The notes under the pieces were generated by a model. It worked only from the letters and a program-made list of their open reading frames with translations, searched no databases and was not told the DNA's origin. 64,000 nt of DNA from Streptomyces goshikiensis (GTDB lineage: Bacteria; Actinomycetota; Actinomycetes; Streptomycetales; Streptomycetaceae): assembly GCF_014650555.1 (NCBI RefSeq), contig NZ_BMVE01000008.1, forward strand, positions 186,001 to 250,000, written 5' to 3'. Both the position numbers and the translations under genes were made by a program. Positions 8,693-17,088 of this stretch are shown in pieces. Position 1 is the first letter of the stretch. Each line of letters opens with the position of its first letter.

Positions 8693-9742
8693 CTACGCCA
8701 GGCCGGCCCGCTCCAGGGCCTCCGTGCCGGCACGCAGCGCGGTGAGCCGCTCGTCGAGGGTGAACCCGGCCGGGGCCAGGGTGAGGGTGGTGACCCCCGC
8801 CTCGGCGTAGGCCCGCATCCCGTCGGCGATCCGCTCGACCGAGCCGAGCAGGGTGGTCGAGTCGATGAGGGAGTGCGGGACGGCCTGGGCCGCACCCGCC
8901 TTGTCGCCGCCCAGGTACTTGCTCTGGATCTCGGCGGCCTCCTTCTCGTACCCCATGCGCTGGGCGAGCTGGTTGTAGAAGTTCTGCTTGGGGCTGCCCA
9001 TGCCGCCGACGTACAGGGCGGTGTACGGGCGGAAGGTGTCCGCGAGCGCCGTGACGTCGTCGCCGACGGCCAGCGGGACGGTCGGGCAGACGTCGAAGCC
9101 GTCCATGGACAGCCCGGCCTTCTCCCGGCCCGCGCGGATGTGCCGCAGCGCGGTCTCCTCCAGGTGCGCGGCGGAGGGGAAGATCAGCAGGGCGCCGTCG
9201 GCGATCTCGCCGGTCTGCTCCAGGTTCTTGGGCCCGATGGCGGCGATGTAGAGCGGGATGTGCTCGCGCTCCGGGTGCACGGTGAGCTTGATCGGCTTGC
9301 CGGGGCCGCCGGGCAGCGGCAGGGTCCAGTGCTGTCCGTCGTACGAGAGCCGCTCGCGGCTCATGGCCTTGCGGACGATCTCCACGTACTCACGGGTCCG
9401 CGCGAGCGGCTTGTCGAACTTCACGCCGTACCAGCCCTCGGAGACCTGCGGTCCGGAGACGCCGAGCCCGAGGCGGAAGCGGCCCTTGGTGAGGGAGTCG
9501 AGGGTGGCGGCGGTCATGGCCGTCATCGCCGGCTGGCGGGCCGGGATCTGGAAGATCGCGGAGCCGACGTCGATGCGCTCGGTCTGGGCGGCGACCCAGG
9601 CGAGGACGGTGGCGGCGTCCGAGCCGTAGGCCTCGGCGGCCCAGCAGACGTCGTATCCGAGGCGGTCGGCCTCCTGGGCGACAGCGAGGTTGTCGGCGTC
9701 CATGCCCGCACCCCAGTAACCGAGATTGATGCCGAGCCGCAT
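8693..9742 (-). CDS. LLM-class F420-dependent oxidoreductase
   Basis: A 349-aa TIM-barrel protein of the luciferase-like monooxygenase family. It starts M-R-L-G-I-N-L-G-Y-W and contains the class-typical segments F-Q-I-P-A-R-Q-P, R-F-R-L-G-L-G-V-S-G and P-L-Y-I-A-A-I-G-P-K. This pattern matches F420-dependent members rather than FMN-dependent luciferases, because the G-x-G-x-S-G region and the P-A-R segment are shared with Mer/Fgd-like proteins. The substrate is unknown. It is divergently arranged with the aldo/keto reductase gene, and the 99-bp space between them holds a palindrome at 9762-9775. No cofactor-synthesis gene is nearby. Confidence 0.9.
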   Translation of the reverse strand: MRLGINLGYWGAGMDADNLAVAQEADRLGYDVCWAAEAYGSDAATVLAWVAAQTERIDVGSAIFQIPARQPAMTAMTAATLDSLTKGRFRLGLGVSGPQVSEGWYGVKFDKPLARTREYVEIVRKAMSRERLSYDGQHWTLPLPGGPGKPIKLTVHPEREHIPLYIAAIGPKNLEQTGEIADGALLIFPSAAHLEETALRHIRAGREKAGLSMDGFDVCPTVPLAVGDDVTALADTFRPYTALYVGGMGSPKQNFYNQLAQRMGYEKEAAEIQSKYLGGDKAGAAQAVPHSLIDSTTLLGSVERIADGMRAYAEAGVTTLTLAPAGFTLDERLTALRAGTEALERAGLA

Positions 9743-9761
9743 GTGTCGTCCCCTTACCGGT

Positions 9762-9775
9762 TTACCGATCAGTAA
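9762..9775. promoter_or_regulatory. Palindrome between LLM oxidoreductase and aldo/keto reductase genes
   Basis: TTACCGATCAGTAA is a near-perfect palindrome with one mismatched pair. A related half, TTACCGG, lies just before it at about 9754. It sits 20 bp upstream of the LLM start and about 66 bp before the aldo/keto reductase start. It looks like an operator for a small dimeric repressor, but no regulator gene is adjacent. Confidence 0.35.
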
Positions 9776-9841
9776 CGTTCGTTTCGGGGACTGTAGCGCG
9801 CCAAGGTCCGTTCCGTCAGCGCCCCAGTAGTCTCAGCGCTC

Positions 9842-10834
9842 ATGGAGCAGAGGCATCTCGGCCGCACCGGCCTGCGCGTGTCCCGGATCGGCCTCGGCAC
9901 CCTGACCTGGGGCCGTTCCGCGGGCGGACCGGACGAGGCGGGCGCCGCCGAGCAGATGAAGGCCTTCTGGGAGGCGGGCGGCACGCTCGTCGACACCGCC
10001 GACGTGTACGGGGGCGGGGAGGCCGAATACGTCCTCGGGCAGCTGATGGACGGCCTGGTGCCGCGCCGCGACCTGGTGATCGCGACGAAGTCCGGCTCGG
10101 TACGGGATCCGGACCGCCGCGTCGACTGCTCCCGGGGTCACCTGCTGGCCGCGCTGGACGACTCGCTGGCCCGCCTCGGCACGGACCACGTGGACCTGTG
10201 GCAGGTCCACGCCTTCGATCCGGCGACCCCGCTGGAGGAGACCCTCCAGGCGGTGGACCTGGCGGTGAGCAGCGGGCGGGCGCGGTACGCGGGGGTGGCC
10301 GGGTTCAGCGGCTGGCAGCTGGCGAAGGCGGCGACCTGGCAGCTCGCGGCGCCCGGGGTACGGACCCGGCTGGCGTCGACCCAGATGGAATACTCCCTGC
10401 TCCAGCGGGGCGTGGAGCGGGAGGTGCTGCCGGCGGCGCTGGACCTCGGCGTCGGGCTGCTGCCCTCCTCCCCGCTGGGGCGGGGGGTCCTGACGGGCAA
10501 GTACCGCGACGGCACCCCGGTGGACTCCCGGGCCGCGTCGCCGACCCTGTCCGCGTTCGTGGACCCGTACCTGGACGAGGCGGCGGGCCGGATCGTGGAC
10601 GCGGTGGCGACAGCCGCGCAGGGCCTGGCCGTGACCCCGCTCCAGGTCGCGCTCGCGTGGATCCGCGACCGGCCGGGGGTGGTCGCGCCGGTCGTCGGCG
10701 CGCGGACGTCGGCGCAGCTCGGGGCGGCGCTGTCGGTGGAGGCGCTTAGTCTTCCGGAGGAGATCTGCCAGGCGCTGGACGACGTTTCGGCGCCGGTGCA
10801 CCGCTACCCCGATCAGGACTGGAGCACGCTGTGA
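9842..10834 (+). CDS. Aldo/keto reductase
   Basis: A 330-aa NADPH-dependent carbonyl reductase with an eight-stranded barrel. The catalytic tetrad is visible in order: Asp and Tyr in D-T-A-D-V-Y-G-G-G (about residues 47-52), Lys in V-I-A-T-K-S-G, and His in D-L-W-Q-V-H. The cofactor-binding segment near the C-terminus reads P-V-V-G-A-R-T. This sequence resembles the potassium-channel-beta-like/YghZ group of bacterial aldo/keto reductases. The start is ATG at 9842. Its stop overlaps the GTG start of the next gene by 4 bp (GTGA), so translation of the RecD2-like protein is coupled to it. The physiological substrate is unknown. Confidence 0.93.
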   Translation: MEQRHLGRTGLRVSRIGLGTLTWGRSAGGPDEAGAAEQMKAFWEAGGTLVDTADVYGGGEAEYVLGQLMDGLVPRRDLVIATKSGSVRDPDRRVDCSRGHLLAALDDSLARLGTDHVDLWQVHAFDPATPLEETLQAVDLAVSSGRARYAGVAGFSGWQLAKAATWQLAAPGVRTRLASTQMEYSLLQRGVEREVLPAALDLGVGLLPSSPLGRGVLTGKYRDGTPVDSRAASPTLSAFVDPYLDEAAGRIVDAVATAAQGLAVTPLQVALAWIRDRPGVVAPVVGARTSAQLGAALSVEALSLPEEICQALDDVSAPVHRYPDQDWSTL

Positions 10835-13152
10835 GCACGGACCGACCGGACGCTTCCGCGGCCGACCCGACCACCCCCACCCCGGGTCCGTCCGCCCCGT
10901 CCCCGGACCACACCGCCTCCGGCCCAGCCGACACCGGATCCCCGGAAGCGGAACCCACCCCCAGCGCCCCCGGCGAGGACGCGACCCCGGATGCGGAGCC
11001 CGACCCCGCACCGGCGGCCGACTCCGGCGAGGAGGCCGGGGACGGCGAGCCGGAACCCGAGCCCGACGCCGTACCGGCGGCCGGCGAGGCCGGGGACGCC
11101 GGCCCGGCGCCCGCGGACTCCGGCGAAGTCGGGGATGGGGGGCCGGGGGCGGAGCCCCCGGTTTCGGGAAGGGGCGGGGTGGGGGAGAGCCCCGCAGGGA
11201 GCGAGACGCCCGCGGTCAGCGAGGCGGCGGCCGAGCTGGCCGCGCAGAAGGTCGAGCGCGAGCGCATCGCCCGCCGCAAGGCGGAGCGGCAGGCGCCCGT
11301 CGAGGCCGGCGGCAAGCTCAGCGGCAAGGCCGCCGACCTGCTGGCCGCCGTACGGGCCGTGGAGGGCGGCGAGAAGCCGCCCGCCCTCTACTTCGACGAC
11401 GCACCGGCCGCGCCCCGCAAGGCCGTCGCCGCCACCGCTCCCCCGCCGCCCCGGAACCCGGAGCCCGCCGCCGGGCCCACGCCGGACGCCGTCGCCTCCG
11501 TGGAGGCCGTGCTCACGCGCGGCGGGGCCCCCGCGGCCCTGGCCGGCGCCGCCGCGACCGCCCTCGGCGAGGACGCCGCCGACCTGCTCGCCGAAGACCC
11601 CTGGCGGCTCCTCGCCGTCGCCGCGGTCCGCCCCGCCCAGGCGGACGGGTTCGCCCGCGCCCTGCTCGGCCCCGAGGCCGGTCCCGCCGACGAACGCCGC
11701 GCCGCCGCCCTCGTCGGCTGGCTGCTGGAGCAGGCCGCGCTCAAGGGGCACACCGCCCTGGAGGCGCCCACCCTGGAGTCCGCCCTCGCGCAGTACGGCG
11801 TACCGGCACCGGCCGAGGCCCTGGAACGGGCCATCGGCGACGGCGCCGTACTCGTCTTCAACGAGGGCGAGGAAGCGGAAGCCGAAGAGGCGGAAGAGGG
11901 CGAGGAGGCCGGGGAAGACACGGGGCCCGTACGGGTGCTCGTGGGCCTGGAGGGGTACGCCCTGGCCGAGGAGAGCCTGGCCGACGGCCTCGCCCGGCTG
12001 GCGGGCGGCTTCGACACCCCGGCGGACTGGGGCGGCGGCTCCGAGCTGATCCGGGCCGCCGCGGGCCACGGCCTGGTCACCCACACCGGCGGCGAGGCCG
12101 CCCGCGCCGAGCCGCGGGCCCTGGCGGCGGCCGCCCGGGAGCTCGGCCTGCGTGTCTGCCTGGCGGCGCACGCCCCCGCCCCCGACACCGTCACCACGGC
12201 CGGGCTGCTCGCCGGCACCGAGGGCCCCGGCCGCGACGCCGACGGACGGTTCGCGCTGGACCTGCTCATCGTCCTGGACGCCCCGCAGCTCGACGTGGAG
12301 ACCGCGGCCGCACTGGTCGAGTCCGTCCCCGACGGGGCCCGCCTGGTGCTCTCCGGAGACCCCGGAGTCCTCGGGTCCGCGGGGCCGGGGCGGGTGTTCG
12401 CCGATGTCCTGGCCGCCCGCGCCTGCCCCCAGGTGGTCTCCCGCGTCCCCGACCCCGGCCCGGTCGGCGAGCTCGTCTCCGGCATCGGGATCGGGGAGCT
12501 GAACCAGGTCGACGCGCCCGGCAAGGAGGTCGTCATCGTCCCGGTGCGCGACGCCGGGGAGGCCGTGCACCGCACCGTGCAGCTGGTGGCCGAGTCGGTG
12601 CCGCGCGCCTTCAGGATCCCGGCGGACAGCGTCCAGGTCATCACCCCGGGCCACGGCGGTTCCGCCGGGACCCGCGCCCTGAACACCGCCCTCAAGGAGC
12701 GGCTGAACCCCGGCCCGGGCCGGTTCGGCGGCTTCGACCCGGGGGACCGGGTGGTCCACGTACCGTCGCCCGGGCGGGCGGTCCCGGCGACCGTGGTGTC
12801 GGCCGACGCGCGGGGGCTGCACCTGGACGGCGGCGGCGCGCGGATCGTCGTACCGAAGGACCGGGTGGAGTCGCAGGTCCGGCACGGCTGGGCCGTGACC
12901 GCGCACCAGGCGGTCGGCGCGCGCTGGCCGGCGGTGGTCGTCGTCCTGCCGGGGGACGCGGCGCAGGCGCTGTCGCGGGACTGGGTCTACACCGCGTTCG
13001 GGCGGGCCGAGCGGCACCTGTCCGTCGTGCACGGCGTGGACCAGGCGCTGGCGCACGCCGTCGCGCAGGTGCCGCCGAAGCCGCGCACGACCCGGCTCAC
13101 GGGCCTGCTGAGCGCCCTCGCCGAGGCGGCGCGGGAAAAGCCCGGGGAGTGA
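10831..13152 (+). CDS. RecD2-like helix-hairpin-helix protein with degenerate ATPase motifs
   Basis: A 773-aa protein with about 125 N-terminal residues of Pro/Glu/Asp-rich low complexity, then a RecD2-like layout. A helix-hairpin-helix-like segment with D-P-W-R-L-L lies near 250. A G-H-T region follows near 305, then a helicase core, a T-P-x-x-x-G-x-x-G-T-x-A-L-N segment near 612, and a UvrD-like C-terminal part. The catalytic motifs are altered. The Walker A position (about 413-424) reads T-H-T-G-G-E-A-A with no GKT. Walker B (about 478-487) reads L-I-V-L-D-A-P-Q-L-D instead of D-E-A. The later motifs read V-T-A-H-Q-A-V-G-A and Y-T-A-F-G-R-A-E-R. It is probably a non-hydrolysing DNA- or protein-binding homologue. 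The GTG start overlaps the preceding stop. Confidence 0.75.
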   Translation: MSTDRPDASAADPTTPTPGPSAPSPDHTASGPADTGSPEAEPTPSAPGEDATPDAEPDPAPAADSGEEAGDGEPEPEPDAVPAAGEAGDAGPAPADSGEVGDGGPGAEPPVSGRGGVGESPAGSETPAVSEAAAELAAQKVERERIARRKAERQAPVEAGGKLSGKAADLLAAVRAVEGGEKPPALYFDDAPAAPRKAVAATAPPPPRNPEPAAGPTPDAVASVEAVLTRGGAPAALAGAAATALGEDAADLLAEDPWRLLAVAAVRPAQADGFARALLGPEAGPADERRAAALVGWLLEQAALKGHTALEAPTLESALAQYGVPAPAEALERAIGDGAVLVFNEGEEAEAEEAEEGEEAGEDTGPVRVLVGLEGYALAEESLADGLARLAGGFDTPADWGGGSELIRAAAGHGLVTHTGGEAARAEPRALAAAARELGLRVCLAAHAPAPDTVTTAGLLAGTEGPGRDADGRFALDLLIVLDAPQLDVETAAALVESVPDGARLVLSGDPGVLGSAGPGRVFADVLAARACPQVVSRVPDPGPVGELVSGIGIGELNQVDAPGKEVVIVPVRDAGEAVHRTVQLVAESVPRAFRIPADSVQVITPGHGGSAGTRALNTALKERLNPGPGRFGGFDPGDRVVHVPSPGRAVPATVVSADARGLHLDGGGARIVVPKDRVESQVRHGWAVTAHQAVGARWPAVVVVLPGDAAQALSRDWVYTAFGRAERHLSVVHGVDQALAHAVAQVPPKPRTTRLTGLLSALAEAAREKPGE

Positions 13153-13156
13153 CGCG

Positions 13157-13187
13157 AGCGGCCCCCGCCCGGTGGGCGGGGGCCGCT
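13157..13187. terminator. Terminator after the RecD2-like gene
   Basis: Perfect 14-bp arms at 13157-13170 and 13174-13187 (AGCGGCCCCCGCCC and complement) with a 3-nt loop lie 4 bp after the stop. They also face the convergent gene ending at 13232. Confidence 0.75.
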
Positions 13188-13231
13188 GCGTGGTCGGCCG
13201 TCGGCCGGGGCCGACGGACCTCGAAGAGGGC

Positions 13232-13915
13232 CTAGGCGGGGGCGAGACCGGGTTCCACGGGCTCGTCGTCCTCCTCGTCCTCTTCATCGGCCGCCTCGTC
13301 GTCCTCGTAGTCCTCCGACTCCTCGTCGAAGACGGAGCTCACGTCGAAGCGGTGCAGGACGTCCTGCGGATCGGTGTGCCCGAAGGGGGAGTTGAGCCAC
13401 TCCCCCGGTTCCGCGACCTCCTCAGACGTCGCGATCCAGAGCGTGGAATCGCCCTCCTCCAGACCGAACTCCTTGTACCGGGAGGCGATTTCATCGGGCT
13501 CGTACTCCCCGAAGAGCACCCCGAGCGCCCCGGCGGAACCGGCGTCCTCATCGAGGTCGGCGTCACGGTCGAGCGCGATGAGGCGCTCGGCCTGGGCGAT
13601 CAGCCGCTGCGGTTCCACGACGGCGTAGTCGCGGCGGATGAGCACGCTGAAGGAGGCGGGCTCGGCGGGCCCGGTGTACGGGACGGGGTCCTCGGGCGTG
13701 GGGATCTCGAACGGGGTGACCTCGTCGTACCGGTCGTAGAGGAGCTCGTCGTACTCCTCGGCGGCGGCGGCGAGTTCGTTGAACGCCGCGTAGACGGCCG
13801 GGTCCTCCTCCCCGGTCCTGCTCTCGACCGCGGCGAGGTGACGGTCGAGCGCGGCCTTGACCGCCTCGGCGGCGGCGCGTACCTCGGCAACAGTGGGCAG
13901 AGCGGCATCAGACAT
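13232..13915 (-). CDS. Conserved hypothetical protein with acidic tail
   Basis: A 227-aa cytoplasmic protein I cannot assign to a named family. The first half is helical (M-S-D-A-A-L-P-T-V-A-E-V-R-A-A). The middle contains F-S-V-L-I-R-R-D-Y-A-V-V and a W-I-A-T-S segment typical of a small alpha/beta domain. The last 35 residues are almost entirely Glu/Asp (D-E-E-S-E-D-Y-E-D-D), ending P-V-E-P-G-L-A-P-A. The ATG at 13915 is chosen because the open frame upstream lacks a good start signal. It is divergent from the DUF5703 gene, with a 47-bp shared promoter region. No function is inferred. Confidence 0.75.
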   Translation of the reverse strand: MSDAALPTVAEVRAAAEAVKAALDRHLAAVESRTGEEDPAVYAAFNELAAAAEEYDELLYDRYDEVTPFEIPTPEDPVPYTGPAEPASFSVLIRRDYAVVEPQRLIAQAERLIALDRDADLDEDAGSAGALGVLFGEYEPDEIASRYKEFGLEEGDSTLWIATSEEVAEPGEWLNSPFGHTDPQDVLHRFDVSSVFDEESEDYEDDEAADEEDEEDDEPVEPGLAPA

Positions 13916-13962
13916 AGAGCAGACGCTATCCGTAGCAGGGCTCTGCTTGCACAATAGATGCG

Positions 13963-14151
13963 ATGCCGGAATACGAATTTGTCGACGTGTACGTGCCGCG
14001 CGGGGTTCCTCGCAAGGAGGCGACCCGCCTGCTGACCGATCATGCCGAGTACGGGAACTGGGAACTCGACCGGCTGAGCCTGCACCGGGACGGCAGCCGC
14101 CGGGTGCGGCTGCGCCGCCGGATCATCCGCCAGGTACGCGCCACCTGGTGA
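13963..14151 (+). CDS. DUF5703 family small basic protein
   Basis: A 62-aa protein beginning M-P-E-Y-E-F-V-D-V-Y-V-P-R-G-V and ending in a strongly basic segment R-R-V-R-L-R-R-R-I-I-R-Q. The size, the Y-E-F-V-D-V-Y-V-P-R start and the N-W-E-L-D-R-L motif fit DUF5703, a family found next to the chaplin genes in Streptomyces. No function is known; the basic tail could bind nucleic acid, but that is speculative. It converges on the long chaplin gene with a GC-rich hairpin between them. Confidence 0.85.
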   Translation: MPEYEFVDVYVPRGVPRKEATRLLTDHAEYGNWELDRLSLHRDGSRRVRLRRRIIRQVRATW

Positions 14152-14176
14152 CGCGGGCCCCGGGCGGGGCCCGCGT
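14151..14176. terminator. Hairpin between DUF5703 gene and long chaplin
   Basis: ACGCGGGCCCCG at 14151-14162 pairs with CGGGGCCCGCGT at 14165-14176, overlapping the last base of the DUF5703 stop. The innermost pairs must open to make a loop. The position between convergent genes fits a bidirectional terminator. Confidence 0.65.
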
Positions 14177-14188
14177 CGTACGAGCCGG

Positions 14189-14929
14189 TCAGGCCGCGTT
14201 GCGCGCCCGCCGGTAGAGCACGGCGCCGCCGAGCAGCAGGCCGCCGGCGAGCGGTACGCCCGCGCTGAGGACGTCACCGGCGCCGGTGGCCGCCAGCGAC
14301 TGGCCGGGGGGCGCGGGGGTGACCGGCGTGCTCGGAGTGCCAGGCGTGCCCGGCGTGCCCGGCTGCCCCGGAGTGCCGGGGTTTCCGGGGGTACCCGGGG
14401 TTTCGGGGGTACCGGGCGTGCCGGGGTTTCCGGGGGTGCCCGGGGTGCCGGGTGTGCCGGGTGTGCCGGGGTTCCCCGGGTGACCGGGGTGACCGGGGTG
14501 TCCCGGGTGGCCGGGGTGTCCCGGTGTACCGGGGTTCCCCGGCTGGCCGGGCTCATCGTCGTCGCAGGGCTCGTCCGGCTCATCGGGCTGGGCCGGGGTC
14601 CCGGGGTTCCCGGGAGTACTGGGGTTCCCGGGGGTACCGGGGTTCCCCGGAGGGTTCGGCCTGTCCGGCCTCGTCGGCTGGGCGGTGTTCGCGCAGCGGT
14701 TGCCGAAGGCCGGGTTCAGCCCTCCCACCACCGTGACCGTGTTCCCGCAGGCGTTCACCGGCACGTCGACGGGCGCCTGCACGTGGTTGCCGGACAGTAG
14801 GCCCGGAGAGTTCGCGGCGCGTCCTGACGCCGCCGCGCCGGAGTCGGCGTGTGCGTAGCCCCCGCCCAGGGCGAGAACACCACCCGCCGCCGCCATCGTG
14901 ACCAGCGTCTTCCTGGTGACCTGTCGCAT
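14189..14929 (-). CDS. Long sortase-anchored chaplin with collagen-like stalk (ChpC-like)
   Basis: A 246-aa cell-wall protein. A signal peptide ends at about residue 28 (A-H-A before D-S-G). One chaplin domain follows (about 36-81, Cys61 and Cys79, N-P-A-F-G-N). An acidic linker with Cys122 leads to 24 G-x-P-type triplets at 128-199, including five G-H-P in a row and one interruption at Glu176. A sortase site L-A-A-T-G (212-216), a hydrophobic helix (221-239) and R-R-A-R-N-A-A complete it. Long chaplins of S. coelicolor (ChpA-C) carry two chaplin domains; here the second is absent and a Gly-Pro stalk is present. It should sit covalently on peptidoglycan of aerial hyphae and help assemble the hydrophobic fibre layer. 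It lies 150 bp downstream of chpH. Confidence 0.92.
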   Translation of the reverse strand: MRQVTRKTLVTMAAAGGVLALGGGYAHADSGAAASGRAANSPGLLSGNHVQAPVDVPVNACGNTVTVVGGLNPAFGNRCANTAQPTRPDRPNPPGNPGTPGNPSTPGNPGTPAQPDEPDEPCDDDEPGQPGNPGTPGHPGHPGHPGHPGHPGNPGTPGTPGTPGTPGNPGTPGTPETPGTPGNPGTPGQPGTPGTPGTPSTPVTPAPPGQSLAATGAGDVLSAGVPLAGGLLLGGAVLYRRARNAA

Positions 14930-15079
14930 CTGTACTCGTCCCCTGATGTGGTCGTTCGGTCGGCGTACCGGCCGTACCGGCTCCCCCGCTGCGCACGCCG
15001 AAAAGATCGGATTCCGGGCCTGAAAGCCCGGCGGCCCCGGAACGCTGGAATGCGTTCCGGGGCCAGAACTTCAGATGCG

Positions 15080-15313
15080 TCAGGCGTTGACGCAGGTGTT
15101 GCCGAAGGCCGGGTTCAGCAGACCGATGACGTTCACGGTGTTGCCGCAGACGTTGACCGGGATGTGGACCGGGACCTGAACGACGTTGCCGGACAGCACA
15201 CCGGGGGAGCCGATGGCCGCACCCTGGGCACCCGCGTCGGCGGAAGCCAGGCCCGCACCAGCGAGCAGCAGACCACCGGTGGCAGCCGCAGCGGCGACAA
15301 CCTTCTTGAGCAT
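15080..15313 (-). CDS. chpH: Short chaplin ChpH
   Basis: A 77-aa secreted amyloid-forming surface protein that lowers surface tension and coats aerial hyphae and spores. A signal peptide of about 25 residues (M-L-K-K-V-V then an Ala/Gly-rich core, A-S-A before D-A-G) is followed by one chaplin domain with Cys56 and Cys74, the expected disulfide pair. The core V-V-Q-V-P-V-H-I-P-V-N-V-C-G-N-T is nearly that of S. coelicolor ChpH. It lacks a sortase signal. It has a strong ribosome-binding site (AGGAGG before the ATG) and its own 130-bp upstream region, so it is probably transcribed separately from, and more strongly than, the long chaplin. Confidence 0.96.
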   Translation of the reverse strand: MLKKVVAAAAATGGLLLAGAGLASADAGAQGAAIGSPGVLSGNVVQVPVHIPVNVCGNTVNVIGLLNPAFGNTCVNA

Positions 15314-15443
15314 TGTTCCTCCTAGTAGGCAAGTGCGGTCCCAGCCGCGGACCGCACCACCTGTAACGAGGAGGGATCACCAGGGCTACGAGCGTATGAG
15401 CGCATTCACTCTTCTCAGTGGAATCCGCACACCCACCCGAATC

Positions 15444-16769
15444 TCAGGCGTTGTCAATGAATCGGTCGAGCACGCGCACGCCGAACTTCAGCCCGTCCAA
15501 CGGAACGCGCTCGTCCACACCGTGGAACATCCCGGCGAAGTCGAGCTCCGGGGGCAGCCGCAGCGGCGCGAAGCCGAAGCAGCGGATCCCGAGGTCGTCG
15601 AAGGACTTCGCGTCCGTACCGCCCGAGAGCATGTACGGGACGGCGCGCGCGATCGGATCCTCGGCCTTGAGGGCGCCCTGCATGGCGTCCACGAGCCTGC
15701 CGTCGAAGTCCGTCTCCAGCGCCCGGTCCCCGTGGACGTCCTCGCGCTTCACGCGCGGGCCGAGGATCCGGTCGAGGTCGGCGAAGAACTCCTCCTCGTA
15801 GCCCGGCAGGAAACGGCCGTCCACGTGCGCCGTGGCCTGGCCGGGGATGACGTTGACCTTGTAGCCGGCCCCCAGCATCGTCGGCGCGGCCGAGTTGCGC
15901 AGGGTGGCGCCGACCATCTTGGCGATGCCGCCCAGCTTGGCGAGCGTGGCGTCCATGTCGTCGGGGTCGAGGGGGGTCCCGAGGGCGTCCGAGAGCTCGT
16001 CGAGGAAGGACCGTACGGTCTTGGTCACCCGCACCGGCCAGGTGTGGCGGCCGAGCCGGCCGACGGCCTCGCAGAGCTCGGTGATCGCGTTGTCGTTGTT
16101 CGTCATCGACCCGTGGCCCGCGGTGCCCTCCACCGTGAGCCGCATCCAGTGCATGCCCTTCTGGGCGGTCTCGACGAGGTAGAGCCGCAGGTTCTCGTTG
16201 ACGGTGAACGAGAAGCCGCCGACCTCGCCGATCGCCTCGGTCACGCCCTCGAACAGCCCGGGGTGCTTGTCCACGAGGTAGCGGGCCCCGTGGATGCCGC
16301 CCGCCTCCTCGTCGGCGAGGAAGGCCAGCACGATGTCCCGCGGGGGCTTGCGGCCGCTGCGCATCCGGTCGCGCACGACGGCGAGCGTCATCGCGTCCAT
16401 GTCCTTCATGTCGACCGCGCCGCGGCCCCACAGGCACCCGTCGGCGATCTCGCCCGCGAACGGGTCGTACGTCCAGTCCGCCGCGTTGGCCGGGACCACG
16501 TCGGTGTGCCCGTGGATGAGCAGCGCGGGCCGCGAGGGGTCCTCGCCCTCGATGCGCGCGATGGTCGAGGCGCGCCCCTTGTGCGACTCGAAGATCTGCG
16601 GCTCCAGGCCGACCTCGGCGAGCTGCTCGGCGACCCACTCGGCCGCCTTCCGCTCGCCGGGCCCGGAATGGTCGCCGTAGTTGCTGGTGTCGATCCGGAT
16701 GAGGTCCCGGCAGAGGTCGACCACCTCGTCCTCGCCGGAAACGGTCCTGCCCGCGCTCGTCTCGCTCAC
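15444..16769 (-). CDS. M20/M25/M40 family metallo-hydrolase
   Basis: A 441-aa zinc-dependent amidohydrolase or dipeptidase. Metal and catalytic segments are in the expected order: H-G-H-T-D-V (86-91), G-A-V-D-M-K-D (Asp120) and D-E-E-A-G-G (153-158). A dimerisation lid domain occupies the middle third. The GTG at 16769 is selected because GGGAGGAAGC stands just upstream; the open frame extends a further 43 codons without a signal. No secretion signal is present, so it acts in the cytoplasm. The substrate is uncertain (N-acylated amino acids or dipeptides). The gene is divergent from tRNA-Leu. Confidence 0.92.
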   Translation of the reverse strand: MSETSAGRTVSGEDEVVDLCRDLIRIDTSNYGDHSGPGERKAAEWVAEQLAEVGLEPQIFESHKGRASTIARIEGEDPSRPALLIHGHTDVVPANAADWTYDPFAGEIADGCLWGRGAVDMKDMDAMTLAVVRDRMRSGRKPPRDIVLAFLADEEAGGIHGARYLVDKHPGLFEGVTEAIGEVGGFSFTVNENLRLYLVETAQKGMHWMRLTVEGTAGHGSMTNNDNAITELCEAVGRLGRHTWPVRVTKTVRSFLDELSDALGTPLDPDDMDATLAKLGGIAKMVGATLRNSAAPTMLGAGYKVNVIPGQATAHVDGRFLPGYEEEFFADLDRILGPRVKREDVHGDRALETDFDGRLVDAMQGALKAEDPIARAVPYMLSGGTDAKSFDDLGIRCFGFAPLRLPPELDFAGMFHGVDERVPLDGLKFGVRVLDRFIDNA

Positions 16770-16933
16770 GCTGCTTCCTCCCACTGATCGGTACCGGACT
16801 CCTCCCATCCTCCCGCTCCGGGCCGCTCTCCCCAAGGACGATCCCCGGCCGATGGGGGGTGTGATCGGGGCCCCGGAATGTTTGGTAATGTTTTCCACGT
16901 CGGAACGGCCAAGGGCCGCGAGACAGACACCTT

Positions 16934-17018
16934 GTCCGGGTGGCGGAATGGCAGACGCGCTAGCTTGAGGTGCTAGTGCCCTTTATCGGGCGTGGGGGTT
17001 CAAGTCCCCCCTCGGACA
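16934..17018 (+). tRNA. tRNA-Leu (anticodon GAG)
   Basis: A class II tRNA with a long variable arm. The acceptor arms GTCCGGG (16934-16940) and CTCGGAC (17011-17017) pair over seven positions with one G-U. The anticodon stem CTAGC/GCTAG encloses the 7-nt loop TTGAGGT, giving anticodon GAG. The T-loop reads GTTCAAGTC. CCA is not encoded. Confidence 0.95.
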
Positions 17019-17024
17019 CAGAAG

Positions 17025-17054
17025 AGAAGGACCCCGCTCCGGCGGGGTCCTTCT
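17025..17054 (+). terminator. Terminator of tRNA-Leu
   Basis: Perfect 13-bp arms AGAAGGACCCCGC (17025-17037) and its complement (17042-17054) with loop TCCG lie 7 bp after the tRNA. Confidence 0.85.
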
Positions 17055-17088
17055 TCGTTGTGCCCCCAGCCCGGGCGGCCGGGGCAGC

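Noticed and set aside
14285-14560. Separate Gly/Val-rich protein on the + strand opposite the long chaplin
   Set aside because: It is the complement of the collagen-like codons of the chaplin and lacks a start signal.
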